Positions 16,433 through 25,486 of a stretch of DNA of 64,000 nt are shown one piece after another (within the stretch, counting starts at the first letter, position 1; each line of letters begins with the position of its first letter). The translations under genes were made by a program, and so were the position numbers. The DNA comes from JBBSBL01 sp046330255. GTDB lineage: Bacteria > Actinomycetota > Thermoleophilia > Solirubrobacterales > Solirubrobacteraceae. The DNA is taken from NCBI GenBank assembly GCA_046330255.1, contig JAXLTC010000001.1, positions 1,116,001-1,180,000 of the forward strand, written 5' to 3'. The notes beneath the pieces were generated by a model. It searched no databases, had not been told where the DNA came from, and was given only the letters and a program-made list of their open reading frames with translations.

Positions 16433-17467
16433 ATGCTGGCCTCGATCGACGAGGGCGTGCGCACCCTCTACCCGGGCTACTTCGCGCTTGTGATGGCGAC
16501 CGGGATCGTGTCCAACGCGTTTCGCTTCATGGGCCAGCCCGCCCTGTCGGCGGTGCTGCTGGCGATCGGCCTCGTCGCGTTCCCGGTGCTCGTCGCGCTC
16601 ACCGTCGCGCGGGCCCTGCGACACCGCAGCGCGCTGTGGGCGGACCTCACGGACCCGCGGCTCGTGTTCTCGTTCTTCACGATCGTCGCGGCGGCCGACG
16701 TCCTGGGCATCGGCCTCTCGCTGCGCGGCGAGCAGGCGGCCGCGACCGCGCTGTGGCTCTTCGCGCTCCTCGCCTGGGTCCTGCTGAGCTACTTCAGCTT
16801 CGCGTTGCTCACGTTCTCGAACAACGAGCAGGGCGCCGACGTCGTCCACGGCGGCTGGCTGATCGCGATCGTGGGCACCGAGTCGCTCGCCCTGCTCGGC
16901 GTGCGGCTCGCGCCCGATCTCGGCGCGTTCCAGGACGTGACCTTCCTGGCCGCCCACGCGCTGTGGAGCATCGGCATCGTGCTCTACGGGATCTTCGTCA
17001 CGCTGTTCAGCTACCGGATCTTCTTCGCGCGCGTCGAGCCCGCCGACATGACGCCGCTCTTCTGGGTGATCATGGGGGCGGCGGCGATCGCGACCAACGC
17101 GGGGTCCGCGCTGATCGTCGCGCGGCCGGAACTCCACTTCCTGGTCGCGATGCACCCGTTCGTCGACGGCGCCACGCTGATCCTGTGGGCATGGGCTACG
17201 TGGTGGATCCCGCTGCTGGTGATCTTCGGCGTCTGGCGACACGTCGTGCGCCGCGAGCCACTCGCCTACCACCCCGCCTACTGGAGCCTGGTGTTCCCGC
17301 TCGGCATGTACACGGTCGCCAGCTACCGGCTCTCGCTCGCCAGCGACTACCGGCCACTACAGGACATCTCCGAGGTGATGGTCTGGGTCGCCTTCGGGGC
17401 GTGGCTCGCGACGACGGCGGGGCTGCTGCGCGCGGCGCGGCGGACGCTGCTCCCGGCCCGCGCGTAG
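16433..17467 (+). CDS. TehA/SLAC1-type (TDT family) membrane channel or exporter
   Basis: The 344-residue protein has about ten membrane helices and opens with GVRTLYPGYFALVMATGIVS, the conserved start of tellurite-resistance/dicarboxylate transporter (TDT) proteins. Later LVFPLGMYTVASYRLS matches the SLAC1-like pore helices. Members pass anions such as malate, chloride or sulfite, or give tellurite resistance. ATG 16433 lies 9 nt after TAGGAT, a leaderless arrangement. It diverges from nhaA-dsbA with 67 bp between starts, so the two ion-handling genes share a control region. Confidence 0.82.
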   Translation: MLASIDEGVRTLYPGYFALVMATGIVSNAFRFMGQPALSAVLLAIGLVAFPVLVALTVARALRHRSALWADLTDPRLVFSFFTIVAAADVLGIGLSLRGEQAAATALWLFALLAWVLLSYFSFALLTFSNNEQGADVVHGGWLIAIVGTESLALLGVRLAPDLGAFQDVTFLAAHALWSIGIVLYGIFVTLFSYRIFFARVEPADMTPLFWVIMGAAAIATNAGSALIVARPELHFLVAMHPFVDGATLILWAWATWWIPLLVIFGVWRHVVRREPLAYHPAYWSLVFPLGMYTVASYRLSLASDYRPLQDISEVMVWVAFGAWLATTAGLLRAARRTLLPARA

Positions 17468-17502
17468 GGCCGGGCGGCGGCCGCCTGACAAGCGGAGCCG
17501 CG

Positions 17503-18762
17503 ATGCGCGAGGCTGTGTCGATGCCCGACCCCGCCCAGGACCGCGACCACGACATCGTCCTGTTCGGCGCCAGCGGCTTCGTCGGCCGGCTGACCGCCGC
17601 CTACCTCGCCGGCGCGGCGCCGGACGGCGCGCGCGTCGCGCTCGGCGGCCGTTCGCGGGAGAGGCTCGAACGCACCCGCGCCGGTCTCGGCGAGCGCGCG
17701 GCCGAGTGGCCGCTCGTGGTCGCCGACAGCGGCGATGCGGACGCGATGGCCTCGCTGGCTGAGTCGACCCGTGCGGTGGCGACCACGGTCGGGCCCTACA
17801 TGCGCTACGGGATGCCGCTGCTCGGTGCCTGCGCCGCCGCGGGCACCCACTACGCCGACCTGACCGGCGAGGTGCTGTTCATGCGCCGCGCGATCGACGC
17901 CCACCACGAGACCGCGCGCGCGAGCGGGGCGCGGATCGTCCACACGTGCGGGTTCGACTCGATTCCGTCCGACCTCGGCGTGCTGGCGCTGCACGCGCAT
18001 GCGGAGGAGAACGACCTCGGCGATCTGGAGGACACGACGCTCGTCGTGCGGCGCCTGCGCGGCGGCGCGAGCGGCGGGACGATCGACTCGCTGCGCGGGC
18101 AGATCGACGCGGCGCGCGCCGATCCGGCGGCGCGCCGGACGATGACCGATCCCTACGCGCTCAGCCCCGACCGCGCCGCCGAGCCGAGCCTCGGCTCCGA
18201 GCGCGACCCGATGTTCGTCGTCCACGACCCGGCGCTCGGCGGCTACCTCGCGCCGTTCGTGATGGGGGTGGTGAACACGCGCGTGGTGCGCCGCTCGAAC
18301 GCCCTGCAAGACCACGCCTACGGGCGCCGCCTGCGCTACCGGGAGCTGATGCTCACCGGTGAGCTGCCACTCGGACCGGTCAAGGCGGCGGCGATCGCGG
18401 GAGGGCTCGCGGCGCTGGTCGGCGGCTTCGCGCTGCCGCCGGCGCGCAAGCTGCTCGACCGGGTCCTGCCCGACCCGGGCGAGGGGCCGAGCGAGCAGGC
18501 GCGCGAGCGCGGCCTCTTCCACATCGACATCCACACCCGCACGAGCAGCGGCGCGCGCCTGGTGTGCGAGATCCGCGCCTCCGGCGACCCCGGCTACAAG
18601 GCGACGGCCGTGATGCTCGGCGAGAGCGCGCTGGCGCTCGCGGACGGCTCCGGCCTGCCCGACGCCGCCGGCGTGCTGACGCCGGCGACGGCCATGGGCG
18701 AGGCGCTGACCGAGCGGCTGCGCGCAGCCGGCCACTCCTACTCGGTCCGCGCGGCGGGCTAG
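17503..18762 (+). CDS. saccharopine dehydrogenase-like trans-acting enoyl reductase
   Basis: The 419-residue protein begins with a Rossmann segment (HDIVLFGASGFVGRLTAAYL) and continues with GPYMRYGMPLLGACAAAGTHYADLTGE, typical of the actinobacterial saccharopine-dehydrogenase-like enoyl reductases that act in trans with lipid polyketide synthases in mycobacteria. CGFDSIPSDLG is a second family hallmark. Reduction of an enoyl or keto intermediate with NAD(P)H is expected, but no polyketide synthase is nearby. The start at 17503 is favoured over ATG 17521 because GCGGAG lies at good spacing. Confidence 0.82.
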   Translation: MREAVSMPDPAQDRDHDIVLFGASGFVGRLTAAYLAGAAPDGARVALGGRSRERLERTRAGLGERAAEWPLVVADSGDADAMASLAESTRAVATTVGPYMRYGMPLLGACAAAGTHYADLTGEVLFMRRAIDAHHETARASGARIVHTCGFDSIPSDLGVLALHAHAEENDLGDLEDTTLVVRRLRGGASGGTIDSLRGQIDAARADPAARRTMTDPYALSPDRAAEPSLGSERDPMFVVHDPALGGYLAPFVMGVVNTRVVRRSNALQDHAYGRRLRYRELMLTGELPLGPVKAAAIAGGLAALVGGFALPPARKLLDRVLPDPGEGPSEQARERGLFHIDIHTRTSSGARLVCEIRASGDPGYKATAVMLGESALALADGSGLPDAAGVLTPATAMGEALTERLRAAGHSYSVRAAG

Positions 18763-18775
18763 GGATGCCCGCCCG

Positions 18776-19621
18776 CTAGAGGACCGCCTCGGCCAGCAGG
18801 TCGACCTGGTCGGGATCGGTGGCGGCGGGGAACATGATCAGCTCGTCGGCGCCGGCCTGGGAGAACGCGTCGACGTAGGCCCGCGCGGTCTCGGCATCGG
18901 TGACGGCGCTCGCGACGATCCGGTCGGCGTAGTCGCCGAGCCACCCGTAGTAGTGGCCGAGCGAGGCGCGCGCCGCCGCCTCGGCGTCCGGGCCGAGCGC
19001 GTAGTAGCAGAGCGCCACAAGCCGCGGCTCCTCCTCGCGCCCTGCCTGCACGAAGGCCTCGCGCACCTTCGGCGCCGTCGCGGCCATCGCGTCGGGGGGC
19101 CCGCCGCCCATCGTCCAGCCGTCCGCGTAGGTGGCCGCGCGCCGGTACGCGCGCGGGTTCGTGCCGCCGACCATCAGCCGCGGGCGCTCGCCGCGCGGGG
19201 AGGCCGGCGCGACCGCGCCCTCGCGCCAGAGGCGGACGAGCTCCTCCAGCTGATCGTCGAATGCCCGCCCGCGCCCGGCGAAGTCGACGCCGCCGAGCAC
19301 GTAATCGTCCTCGCGCGCGCCTGGGGCGACGCCGAGCACGAGACGGCCGCCGGAGAGGTGGTCCACCGTCGCGGCCTCCTTGGCGAGCAGCGCCGTGTTG
19401 GAGCGCAGCGGCGCGATCAGGATGTCGGTCATGAGCACGATCCGCTCGGTGACCGCGGCGGCCGCCGCGAGCGCCGTCAGCGGCTCGTAGCCCGGGTAGG
19501 CGAGACGGTCGATCGTCCCCAGCGTCGAGAAGCCCGCCGCCTCGGCCCGTTTCGCCCACTCGACGATCCCGTCCGGTCCCACTCCCCTGACCTGGTTAGG
19601 CAGGCCGATGCCCACGTCCAT
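18776..19621 (-). CDS. LLM-class (F420/FMN-dependent) oxidoreductase
   Basis: The 281-residue TIM-barrel protein starts MDVGIGLPNQVRGVGPDGIV and carries LLM family motifs: TLGTIDRLAYPGYEPLTALA, LSGGRLVLGVAPGAREDDY and MVGGTNPRAYRRAATYADGW. Family members transfer hydride from reduced F420 or use FMNH2 with O2. ATG 19621 is preceded by AGGGAG at good spacing. It is convergent with the enoyl-reductase gene (13 bp apart) and lies 58 bp after the Baeyer-Villiger-like gene on the same strand, so co-transcription is plausible. Confidence 0.88.
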   Translation of the reverse strand: MDVGIGLPNQVRGVGPDGIVEWAKRAEAAGFSTLGTIDRLAYPGYEPLTALAAAAAVTERIVLMTDILIAPLRSNTALLAKEAATVDHLSGGRLVLGVAPGAREDDYVLGGVDFAGRGRAFDDQLEELVRLWREGAVAPASPRGERPRLMVGGTNPRAYRRAATYADGWTMGGGPPDAMAATAPKVREAFVQAGREEEPRLVALCYYALGPDAEAAARASLGHYYGWLGDYADRIVASAVTDAETARAYVDAFSQAGADELIMFPAATDPDQVDLLAEAVL

Positions 19622-19679
19622 TTCGCGCTCCCTGTCGCTTGCGGTCCTGCCTGCGAGTCTACGAGGCGAGTCGTCGCGC

Positions 19680-21188
19680 TCAGGCCGGCGTGACGCCGCG
19701 CTCGCTCGGCACGCCCGCGGCCTCGACGACGTAGTCGGCGGGATCGATCCGGCGCGCACGGCGCCGGTACTCGGTCTGGGTGCCGGGCCAGTTGTTCGTC
19801 ACCCGCCCCGATTCCGTCACGTACCAGCTCGAGCAGGTCGCCCACACGCTGTCGGCCAGCCTCGCGGCCAGCTCGCGCTGGAACGCCTCATGCACCTCCG
19901 GGCGCACCTCCAGCCGCGCCGCCGCGCCATCCGCGAGGAGGCGCGCCGCGCCGGCCGCGTAGCGCGCCTGCACCTCGAGCAGGTCGAGCGCCGATCCCGT
20001 CCCGTGGTTCGTGTTGGGGCCGTAGAGCAGGAACATGTTCGGGAAGCCGGGGACCGAGATCCCGAGGTACGCCTCGGCGCCGTCGCGCCAGCGCTCCCGC
20101 AGCGATACCCCACCGAGGCCGTGGATCTCCATCGGCGCGAGGAACTCCGTCGCCGTGAACCCGGTCCCGAAGACGATCGTGTCCGCCTCGTGGCGCGTGC
20201 CGTCCTCGGCCAGCACCGCGTCCGCCGTGACATCTGCGATCGGCGAGGTTACGAGCTCGACGTCGGCCCGGCGCAGGGTCGGGTACCACTCCGAGGTGAG
20301 CAGCACGCGCTTGCACCCGATCGCGTAGTCCGGCGTGGTGGCGGCGACCAGGTCGCGGTCGCCGCGCAGCTGGACCGCGCGCTGGGTGCCGGTCAGGAGC
20401 GCGAAGAGCCGCTCGATCGCCCGTGCGGCGAGTGGCGGGCGGCGCGTGAAGACGGGGACGATCGCCTCCATCCCCGCCCACAGGCTCTCGCGAGCGGCGC
20501 GCTGGAGCGCGGGCACGTGCGCCATCAGCCGCTGCGAGCTGCGGGCGTAGGGCTTGTCGTGCTTGGGGATGATCCACGGCGCCGAGCGCTGGAAGATCGT
20601 CACGTGCTCGGCGTGGGGAGCGATCCGCGGCACGAACTGGATCGCGCTCGCGCCGGTCCCGACAACGGCCACGCGCCTGCCCTCCAGCAGGCTCTCGCCG
20701 GGCCAGTGGGCCGAGTGGAAGACCTCGCCGGCGAATGCGGAGAGGCCGGGCACCTCTGGGATCGAGGGGCGCGTGAGCTGGCCGCAGGCGGGGATCAGCA
20801 CCTCGGCTTCGATCTCCTCGCCGTCGCCCAGGGCCAGCCGCCAGCGGCCGGTGTCCGCGTCGAAGGCCGCGCCCCGCACGTCGGCGCCGAGGCGCACATG
20901 CCGTTCGAGATCGAAGCGCCGGGCGACGCTCTCCAGGTATGCCTGGATCTCGTCCCCCGGCGAGAAGCGCCGCGACCAGCGCGGGTTGGGCGCGAACGAG
21001 AGCGAGTAGAGGTGCGAGGGGACGTCGCACGCAATGCCCGGGTAGGTGTTGGCGCGCCACACGCCGCCGATCCGCTCGCCGCGCTCGAGGACGACGATGT
21101 CGTCCTGTCCCTGCTCGCGCAGCGCGTGCGCAGCCGCGATCCCGCCGAACCCGGCGCCGATGATCGCGGTCGAGACACTGCGCGGCAC
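19680..21188 (-). CDS. flavin-containing Baeyer-Villiger-type monooxygenase
   Basis: The 502-residue protein shows the FAD Rossmann motif TAIIGAGFGGIAAAHALREQ, the Baeyer-Villiger fingerprint FAGEVFHSAHWPG, and an NADPH Rossmann motif VAVVGTGASAIQF. PNMFLLYGPNTNHGTGS near the C-terminus is also typical. Such enzymes insert oxygen next to a ketone carbonyl, giving esters or lactones. The likely start is GTG 21188, 8 nt after TAGGCT; the much longer open frame upstream lacks homology. An LLM oxidoreductase gene follows on the same strand. Confidence 0.9.
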   Translation of the reverse strand: MPRSVSTAIIGAGFGGIAAAHALREQGQDDIVVLERGERIGGVWRANTYPGIACDVPSHLYSLSFAPNPRWSRRFSPGDEIQAYLESVARRFDLERHVRLGADVRGAAFDADTGRWRLALGDGEEIEAEVLIPACGQLTRPSIPEVPGLSAFAGEVFHSAHWPGESLLEGRRVAVVGTGASAIQFVPRIAPHAEHVTIFQRSAPWIIPKHDKPYARSSQRLMAHVPALQRAARESLWAGMEAIVPVFTRRPPLAARAIERLFALLTGTQRAVQLRGDRDLVAATTPDYAIGCKRVLLTSEWYPTLRRADVELVTSPIADVTADAVLAEDGTRHEADTIVFGTGFTATEFLAPMEIHGLGGVSLRERWRDGAEAYLGISVPGFPNMFLLYGPNTNHGTGSALDLLEVQARYAAGAARLLADGAAARLEVRPEVHEAFQRELAARLADSVWATCSSWYVTESGRVTNNWPGTQTEYRRRARRIDPADYVVEAAGVPSERGVTPA

Positions 21189-21347
21189 GGCCCGTGAGCC
21201 TAGGGCCGGTCCCGACGCCGGGCAAGCGCCGAACCCGCTCCACCGCCTCTCGGGAAGGTTCCCGCCGCCGCGGCGTCCTCCCGAGGACAGCCGACTCCGC
21301 CACAGCGAGACGCGGCGGAACGGACACCCGAAACACATTCGAGCGAC

Positions 21348-21797
21348 ATGAGCACAAGGACCAAACGACTGATCATCCCGCCGGCGCTGCTGATGGCCGG
21401 CGCAATCGCAATCCTCGCCGCAGACACCGGATCGGGCGCCAAGCCGCGCACAGAGCCCATCGTGGCGAGCAGGCCGCGCACGGCCGAGGTCGCCCGCCTG
21501 GGGCGCTCCCGGCCGAAGCGCACGGTGCGGCATCGCGCACGGCCGGCCCGCGCGATGAACCCGCCCGCGACGGCGCGGGCATCCGGTTCCCCGCCGCCCC
21601 GGGCCCAGGAGACGACGGGCCCACGGACCGGCCCGCCTGCGCAGCACGTCGCGCCCCCGGCACCCCCCGTCCGGCAGGCGGCGCCCACCAAGCCGCCCGC
21701 GCCGCCGGTGTCACAGCCCGCCATCCCCCAACACAACGGCGGGGACATGGACGCGGACAACAACGGGGGCCCCAGCGACGGCGATGGCGCCCAATAG
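21348..21797 (+). CDS. membrane-anchored or exported Pro/Ala-rich protein
   Basis: The 149-residue product has basic residues and one hydrophobic segment (RLIIPPALLMAGAIAILAA) followed by a long low-complexity Pro/Ala/Arg region and an acidic Asp/Asn/Gly tail (GGDMDADNNGGPSDGDGA). That layout fits a signal anchor with a disordered extracellular part. It overlaps the next gene by 14 nt. Composition-driven frames are common in this GC-rich DNA, so confidence is moderate; the clear N-terminal topology and gene overlap support it. Confidence 0.5.
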   Translation: MSTRTKRLIIPPALLMAGAIAILAADTGSGAKPRTEPIVASRPRTAEVARLGRSRPKRTVRHRARPARAMNPPATARASGSPPPRAQETTGPRTGPPAQHVAPPAPPVRQAAPTKPPAPPVSQPAIPQHNGGDMDADNNGGPSDGDGAQ

Positions 21798-22359
21798 CCG
21801 CACCACCCGGGCGTGGTGGCGGGCGCCCCGGCTACCCGCGAGGGACAGCGCGATCGCGGCCGACGCCGCGATCGCCGCCTCGCCCGAAGCCGTCTTCGCC
21901 TTCCTCGCCGACCTCGCGAACCACGGGTTGCTGGCGCCGCGCCTGGTCGAGGTGCTCATCCTGGAGCGATCGTTCCCGGATGCGCCGCAGCGCGCCGCGG
22001 TTCGCCTCCGAGGCCCACTCGCGATCCGCCGCCTGGCGTCGACCGAGATGACCTGCGGCCGCTCCGGCGGGACGATCTCAGGGAGCGCGCTACTCGGTCG
22101 TCGCACGCGGGCGTCGGTCACGTGGGAGATCGCCGAGTCCGGCATCGGAGCCCGGGTCGCGCTGCGGGCCGTCGTGGACGCCGCGGGCCCGATCGACCGC
22201 CTGCTGCTGGGCCTCGGCGGGCGCTACTGGCTGAGGCGCCGCTTCTCCGCGGCGCTGAACGCGCTCGCCGAGCGGCTCGCGCCGGCCGCCGAGCCCGTCC
22301 GCATCGGACGGGGCGGCGCGGGCCGCCTGAGCCCCCGCCCGGCGCGGGCGCCGTACTGA
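21784..22359 (+). CDS. SRPBCC (START/polyketide cyclase-like) family protein
   Basis: The 191-residue protein contains the N-terminal strand of SRPBCC proteins, ADAAIAASPEAVFAFLADLA followed by NHGLLAPRLVEV, then beta strands and a long C-terminal helix (RRRFSAALNALAERLAP). This helix-grip fold binds hydrophobic ligands in a cavity. The first ~25 residues are basic and may be extra, because the ATG at 21784 overlaps the previous gene by 14 nt. Ligand unknown. Confidence 0.65.
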   Translation: MAPNSRTTRAWWRAPRLPARDSAIAADAAIAASPEAVFAFLADLANHGLLAPRLVEVLILERSFPDAPQRAAVRLRGPLAIRRLASTEMTCGRSGGTISGSALLGRRTRASVTWEIAESGIGARVALRAVVDAAGPIDRLLLGLGGRYWLRRRFSAALNALAERLAPAAEPVRIGRGGAGRLSPRPARAPY

Positions 22360-22467
22360 CCCGCCGGCGGGGGCGAGCGCTCCTTCCGCGCACATACCGT
22401 GCTGCCGTAGGGTCGCGTGCCGCCCGGCCGAGCGGCCGCGCCGTCAACGACCGAAGGAACCCCCCGG

Positions 22468-22797
22468 ATGCGCCGCCTCCTCATCTGCTCGACGATGCTC
22501 CTCGCGACGGCCGGCCTTGCCGCAGTGCCGGGCGGAGCGGGCGCCGCGCCCGCCGGCGGCGCGACCGCCGCGAAGGCGAAGCGCTGCCCGAAGGGCTACG
22601 TCCTCAAGTCCGCCCGGGTCAGGGTCGGTCGCAAGACCGTGACCAGGTCGCGCTGCGTGAAGCAGCGGCGCCGGAAGAGCGTCAAGCGCTGCCCGAAGGG
22701 CTACGTCCTCAAGCCCGTGCCGGTCCAGGTCGGGCGCAAGATCGTGCGGCAGATGCTCTGCGTGAAGCCGGCAGCTCCCACGCAGCCCACGGGCTGA
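22468..22797 (+). CDS. secreted two-repeat KRCPKGYVLK protein
   Basis: The 109-residue product has a signal peptide (LLICSTMLLATAGLAAVPGG) and then two tandem copies of a unit with a 35-residue period, about residues 39-65 and 74-100. Each unit runs KRCPKGYVLK, a Val-rich strand, VGRK, then a second Cys in RCVK or LCVK. The two Cys per unit could form a disulfide in a small strand-rich module. The arrangement resembles cell-wall-associated repeat proteins; I recognise no named family. Confidence 0.7.
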   Translation: MRRLLICSTMLLATAGLAAVPGGAGAAPAGGATAAKAKRCPKGYVLKSARVRVGRKTVTRSRCVKQRRRKSVKRCPKGYVLKPVPVQVGRKIVRQMLCVKPAAPTQPTG

Positions 22798-22840
22798 AGC
22801 CGGGCGCCCTCCGAGACGGCGTGCGGCAAGACGCGCGCGC

Positions 22841-23806
22841 CTAGAGCATCCCCTGCTCGCGCAACCACGCCTCCGTGCGCCGCATCCCCTCCTCCAGGCC
22901 GATCGCCGGCGCGTAGCCGAGGACGCGCCGCGCCTTGGCGATCGAGTAGGTCCCGCGGCGCGCCAGGTAGCGGGCGCTCGAGGCGTTCAGCTCCGACGGC
23001 CGCCCACGGGCGCGCTCGACCGCGCCCGCGACCGTCGCGATCGCGGCGACCGCGCCGGTCGGCAGCCCGCGCGGCGGCCGGCGTCCCAGCATCCGGGCGT
23101 AGTGGCCGAAGAACTCGGCGGTCGTGACGCCGATCCCTCCGGTCATGGTGAAGACGTGCCCCGCCGCGGCGTCGAGCTCGACCGCCCGCAGCACCCCTCC
23201 GACCAGGTCATCGACGTACACCGGCGAGAAGATCCCGCGCCCGCCCGCGGGCAGGATCAGCCGGCCGGCCCTCATCTCCTGCACGGGCAGGATCGTCCAC
23301 GGCCGCGAGCCCGGGCCGTAGACGTCGCCCGGCCGCACGATCGTCACCGCGACCTCGCCCGCTCCGTGAGCCTGCAGCGCGACCTGCTCGCCGGCGACCT
23401 TCGTGTCCACGTAGGGGTTGCCGTCCGTGCGCACCGGCCAGGCCTCGTCAACGCCGTCCGGGAAATCGCGGTCCGAGAACGCGCGAACCGAGGAGAGCTG
23501 CAGGAACCGCGCCGCCCCCGCCGACGCCGCGGCATCGAGCGCGCGCCTGGTCCCGAGCACGTTCACGCGCCACTGCTCGCGCAGCCCGACGGCGTTGGAG
23601 ACGACCGCGGCGGTGTGGATCACGGTCTCGCAGCCGTGCGCGTGCCGCTGCCACTCCCCCGGCTCGGCGATATCGCCCGCGACCACGTCGAGGGCGGGAT
23701 CGGCCCGGACATCGACTCCCCGGATCTCGTGACCGCCGGCCCGGAGGCGCTCGCCCAGGCGCCGGCCGATGAAGCCGCGGGCGCCCGTGATGAAGACCCG
23801 GCTCAC
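22841..23806 (-). CDS. NAD-dependent epimerase/3-beta-HSD-like dehydrogenase
   Basis: The 321-residue extended SDR begins VFITGARGFIGRRLGERLRA (TGxxGxxG motif), has the catalytic pair in NPYVDTKVAGEQ, LQLSSVRAF for the Ser position, and IVRPGDVYGPG typical of sugar epimerases and 3-beta-hydroxysteroid dehydrogenase-like enzymes. It oxidises or epimerises a sugar or sterol-like substrate with NAD(P). The GTG at 23806 lies 6 nt after TAGCCT, consistent with leaderless transcription. It is divergent from the hydrolase gene group beginning at 23860. Confidence 0.88.
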   Translation of the reverse strand: MSRVFITGARGFIGRRLGERLRAGGHEIRGVDVRADPALDVVAGDIAEPGEWQRHAHGCETVIHTAAVVSNAVGLREQWRVNVLGTRRALDAAASAGAARFLQLSSVRAFSDRDFPDGVDEAWPVRTDGNPYVDTKVAGEQVALQAHGAGEVAVTIVRPGDVYGPGSRPWTILPVQEMRAGRLILPAGGRGIFSPVYVDDLVGGVLRAVELDAAAGHVFTMTGGIGVTTAEFFGHYARMLGRRPPRGLPTGAVAAIATVAGAVERARGRPSELNASSARYLARRGTYSIAKARRVLGYAPAIGLEEGMRRTEAWLREQGML

Positions 23807-23859
23807 GGGCGCAGGCTAGAGCAGGCCCGCGGACGGCCGCCGCGCGCTACCTTCGGCGG

Positions 23860-23949
23860 ATGCCCGGAGCCGACGAGCCCGGCCCGCCGGAGCACGCGGA
23901 CGCCCCCGCGGCGCTGCGTGCGCGGGAGCGATCGGACGCCGCGGGATGA
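23860..23949 (+). CDS. 29-codon leader ORF overlapping the hydrolase start
   Basis: An ATG located 6 nt after TACCTT opens a 29-codon frame rich in Glu, Asp, Ala and Pro. Its TGA overlaps the ATG of the hydrolase gene as ATGA. If the mRNA is leaderless, ribosomes would first translate this peptide and then restart on the hydrolase. Peptide composition looks unremarkable, so its role may be purely coupling. Confidence 0.4.
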   Translation: MPGADEPGPPEHADAPAALRARERSDAAG

Positions 23950-24806
23950 GCTCCACGGCGAGGAGCGGCCGCGTCTCTGTCGGGGGCCTGGGCGCGCCCG
24001 TGCTGGAGACCGGACCAGGGGGCGCGACCGAGGCGGTGCTCTGCCTCCACGGCAACCCCGGATCGTCGGAGGACTGGCGCGCGCTGCTCGGCCGGACGGG
24101 CTCCTTCGCCCGCTCGATCGCGCTCGACCTCCCGGGGTACGGTGGGGCCGACAAGCCGGAGAGCTTCGAGGCCTCGCTCGCCACGTACGGCGAGTGGCTG
24201 TCCAGCGCGCTCGACGAGCTCGGCGTGCGCGCCGTGCACCTCGTGCTGCACGACTTCGGCGGCGGCGCCGGCTTCGCGCTCGCCGTTCGCCGTCCCGAGA
24301 CGATCCGCTCGCTGACGCTCGTCAACGCCGGGCCGCTGCCCGGCTACAGCTGGCATCGCACCGCGCGCATGTGGCGCACGCCGGTCCTCGGCGAGCTGCT
24401 GATGGCGATCACCACCCCGGGCGTGCTCTCGCGCGCGATCCGGCACGAGAACCCGGGCGTCCCCAAGGCGGACGCCGACCGCGTCGCCCGCGGATTCGAC
24501 CGCGCCTCCAAGCGCAACGCGCTGCGCCTCTACCGCGCGACCGATCCCGACACGGCGGTCGACTGGGACCGGCTGCGCGAGCTTTCGTTTCCGACGCTGG
24601 TCGTCTTCGGCGCGCGCGATCCCTACATGGACGCCTCGCACGCCCAGCGTCTGCCGCAGACGCTGATGCCCGCGCGCGTGCAGATCCTGCCCGGGTCCGG
24701 GCACTGGCCGATCTTCGACGACCCCGCGGGCGTCGCCGCGCTCGTCGTCCCGTTCCTGCGCGAGCAGGTGGAGGGTCCGCCTGGAGCGACGCCGCCCGCG
24801 GGGTGA
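23946..24806 (+). CDS. alpha/beta hydrolase, haloalkane dehalogenase/epoxide hydrolase-like
   Basis: The 286-residue protein has the oxyanion motif VLCLHGNPGSSEDW and a nucleophile elbow with Asp in place of Ser, HLVLHDFGGGAGFALAV, as in haloalkane dehalogenases and epoxide hydrolases. The catalytic His is probably in ILPGSGHWPIFDDP and the acid near FGARDPYMD. It should hydrolyse carbon-halogen, epoxide or related bonds. The start overlaps a 29-codon ORF by 4 nt. The following SDR gene is 29 bp downstream but has its own TAGCCT box. Confidence 0.85.
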   Translation: MSSTARSGRVSVGGLGAPVLETGPGGATEAVLCLHGNPGSSEDWRALLGRTGSFARSIALDLPGYGGADKPESFEASLATYGEWLSSALDELGVRAVHLVLHDFGGGAGFALAVRRPETIRSLTLVNAGPLPGYSWHRTARMWRTPVLGELLMAITTPGVLSRAIRHENPGVPKADADRVARGFDRASKRNALRLYRATDPDTAVDWDRLRELSFPTLVVFGARDPYMDASHAQRLPQTLMPARVQILPGSGHWPIFDDPAGVAALVVPFLREQVEGPPGATPPAG

Positions 24807-24835
24807 GCGCCCCGGCCGGCGCTAGCCTCGCCCGC

Positions 24836-25474
24836 ATGGACGTCGCGATCGCGGGCGGGCACGGGCAGATCGCGCTGCGGCTCGCGCGCCTGCTGACGGC
24901 CCGCGGAGACCGTGTCCGCAGCCTGATCCGCAATCCTGGTCACGCGGACGACGTCCGCGCCGCCGGCGGCGAGCCGGTGCTCTGCGATCTCGAGGGCGAC
25001 GACGACGTCGCTGCCGCGATCGCGGGAGCCGACGCGGTCGTGTTCGCGGCCGGAGCGGGCCCGGGCAGCGGCGCGCAGCGCAAGTGGAGCGTCGACCGGG
25101 ACGGGGCGACCGGGCTGATCGACGCTGCCCGCGCCGCCGGCGTGCGGCGTTACGTGATGGTCAGCGCGATGGGCGCGGCTGCGCCGCCGGAGGGAGAGGA
25201 GGTCTTCGCCGTCTACCTGCGCGCGAAGGCGCAGGCCGACGCCGCGCTGATCGCGAGCGGGCTCGACTACACGATCGTCCGCCCCGGGCTGCTCACCGAC
25301 GAGCCCGGCACCGGCCTGGTGGAGGCGGGCTCCTCCGTGCCCCGCGGCCCGATCCCGCGCGACGACGTCGCGGCCGCGCTGGCGGCCGTGCTCGACACCC
25401 CCTCGACGATCGGCGCGACGTTCGAGCTCGTTTCGGGAGGGCGGCCGATCGCCGCGGCGATCGCGGCGCTCTGA
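24836..25474 (+). CDS. atypical NAD(P)-binding SDR (NmrA/YhfK-like)
   Basis: The 212-residue protein starts MDVAIAGGHGQIALRLARLL with GGHGQI as the dinucleotide loop, continues with AIAGADAVVFAAG and RYVMVSAMGA, and has YLRAKAQADAALIASGLDYT where Tyr and Lys would sit, then TIVRPGLLTDEPGTG. This matches atypical SDRs of the YwnB/YhfK type, which are reductases or redox sensors. ATG 24836 lies 7 nt after TAGCCT (leaderless). The gene is convergent with the GST gene. Confidence 0.85.
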   Translation: MDVAIAGGHGQIALRLARLLTARGDRVRSLIRNPGHADDVRAAGGEPVLCDLEGDDDVAAAIAGADAVVFAAGAGPGSGAQRKWSVDRDGATGLIDAARAAGVRRYVMVSAMGAAAPPEGEEVFAVYLRAKAQADAALIASGLDYTIVRPGLLTDEPGTGLVEAGSSVPRGPIPRDDVAAALAAVLDTPSTIGATFELVSGGRPIAAAIAAL

Positions 25475-25486
25475 GCCGAGCTCCCG

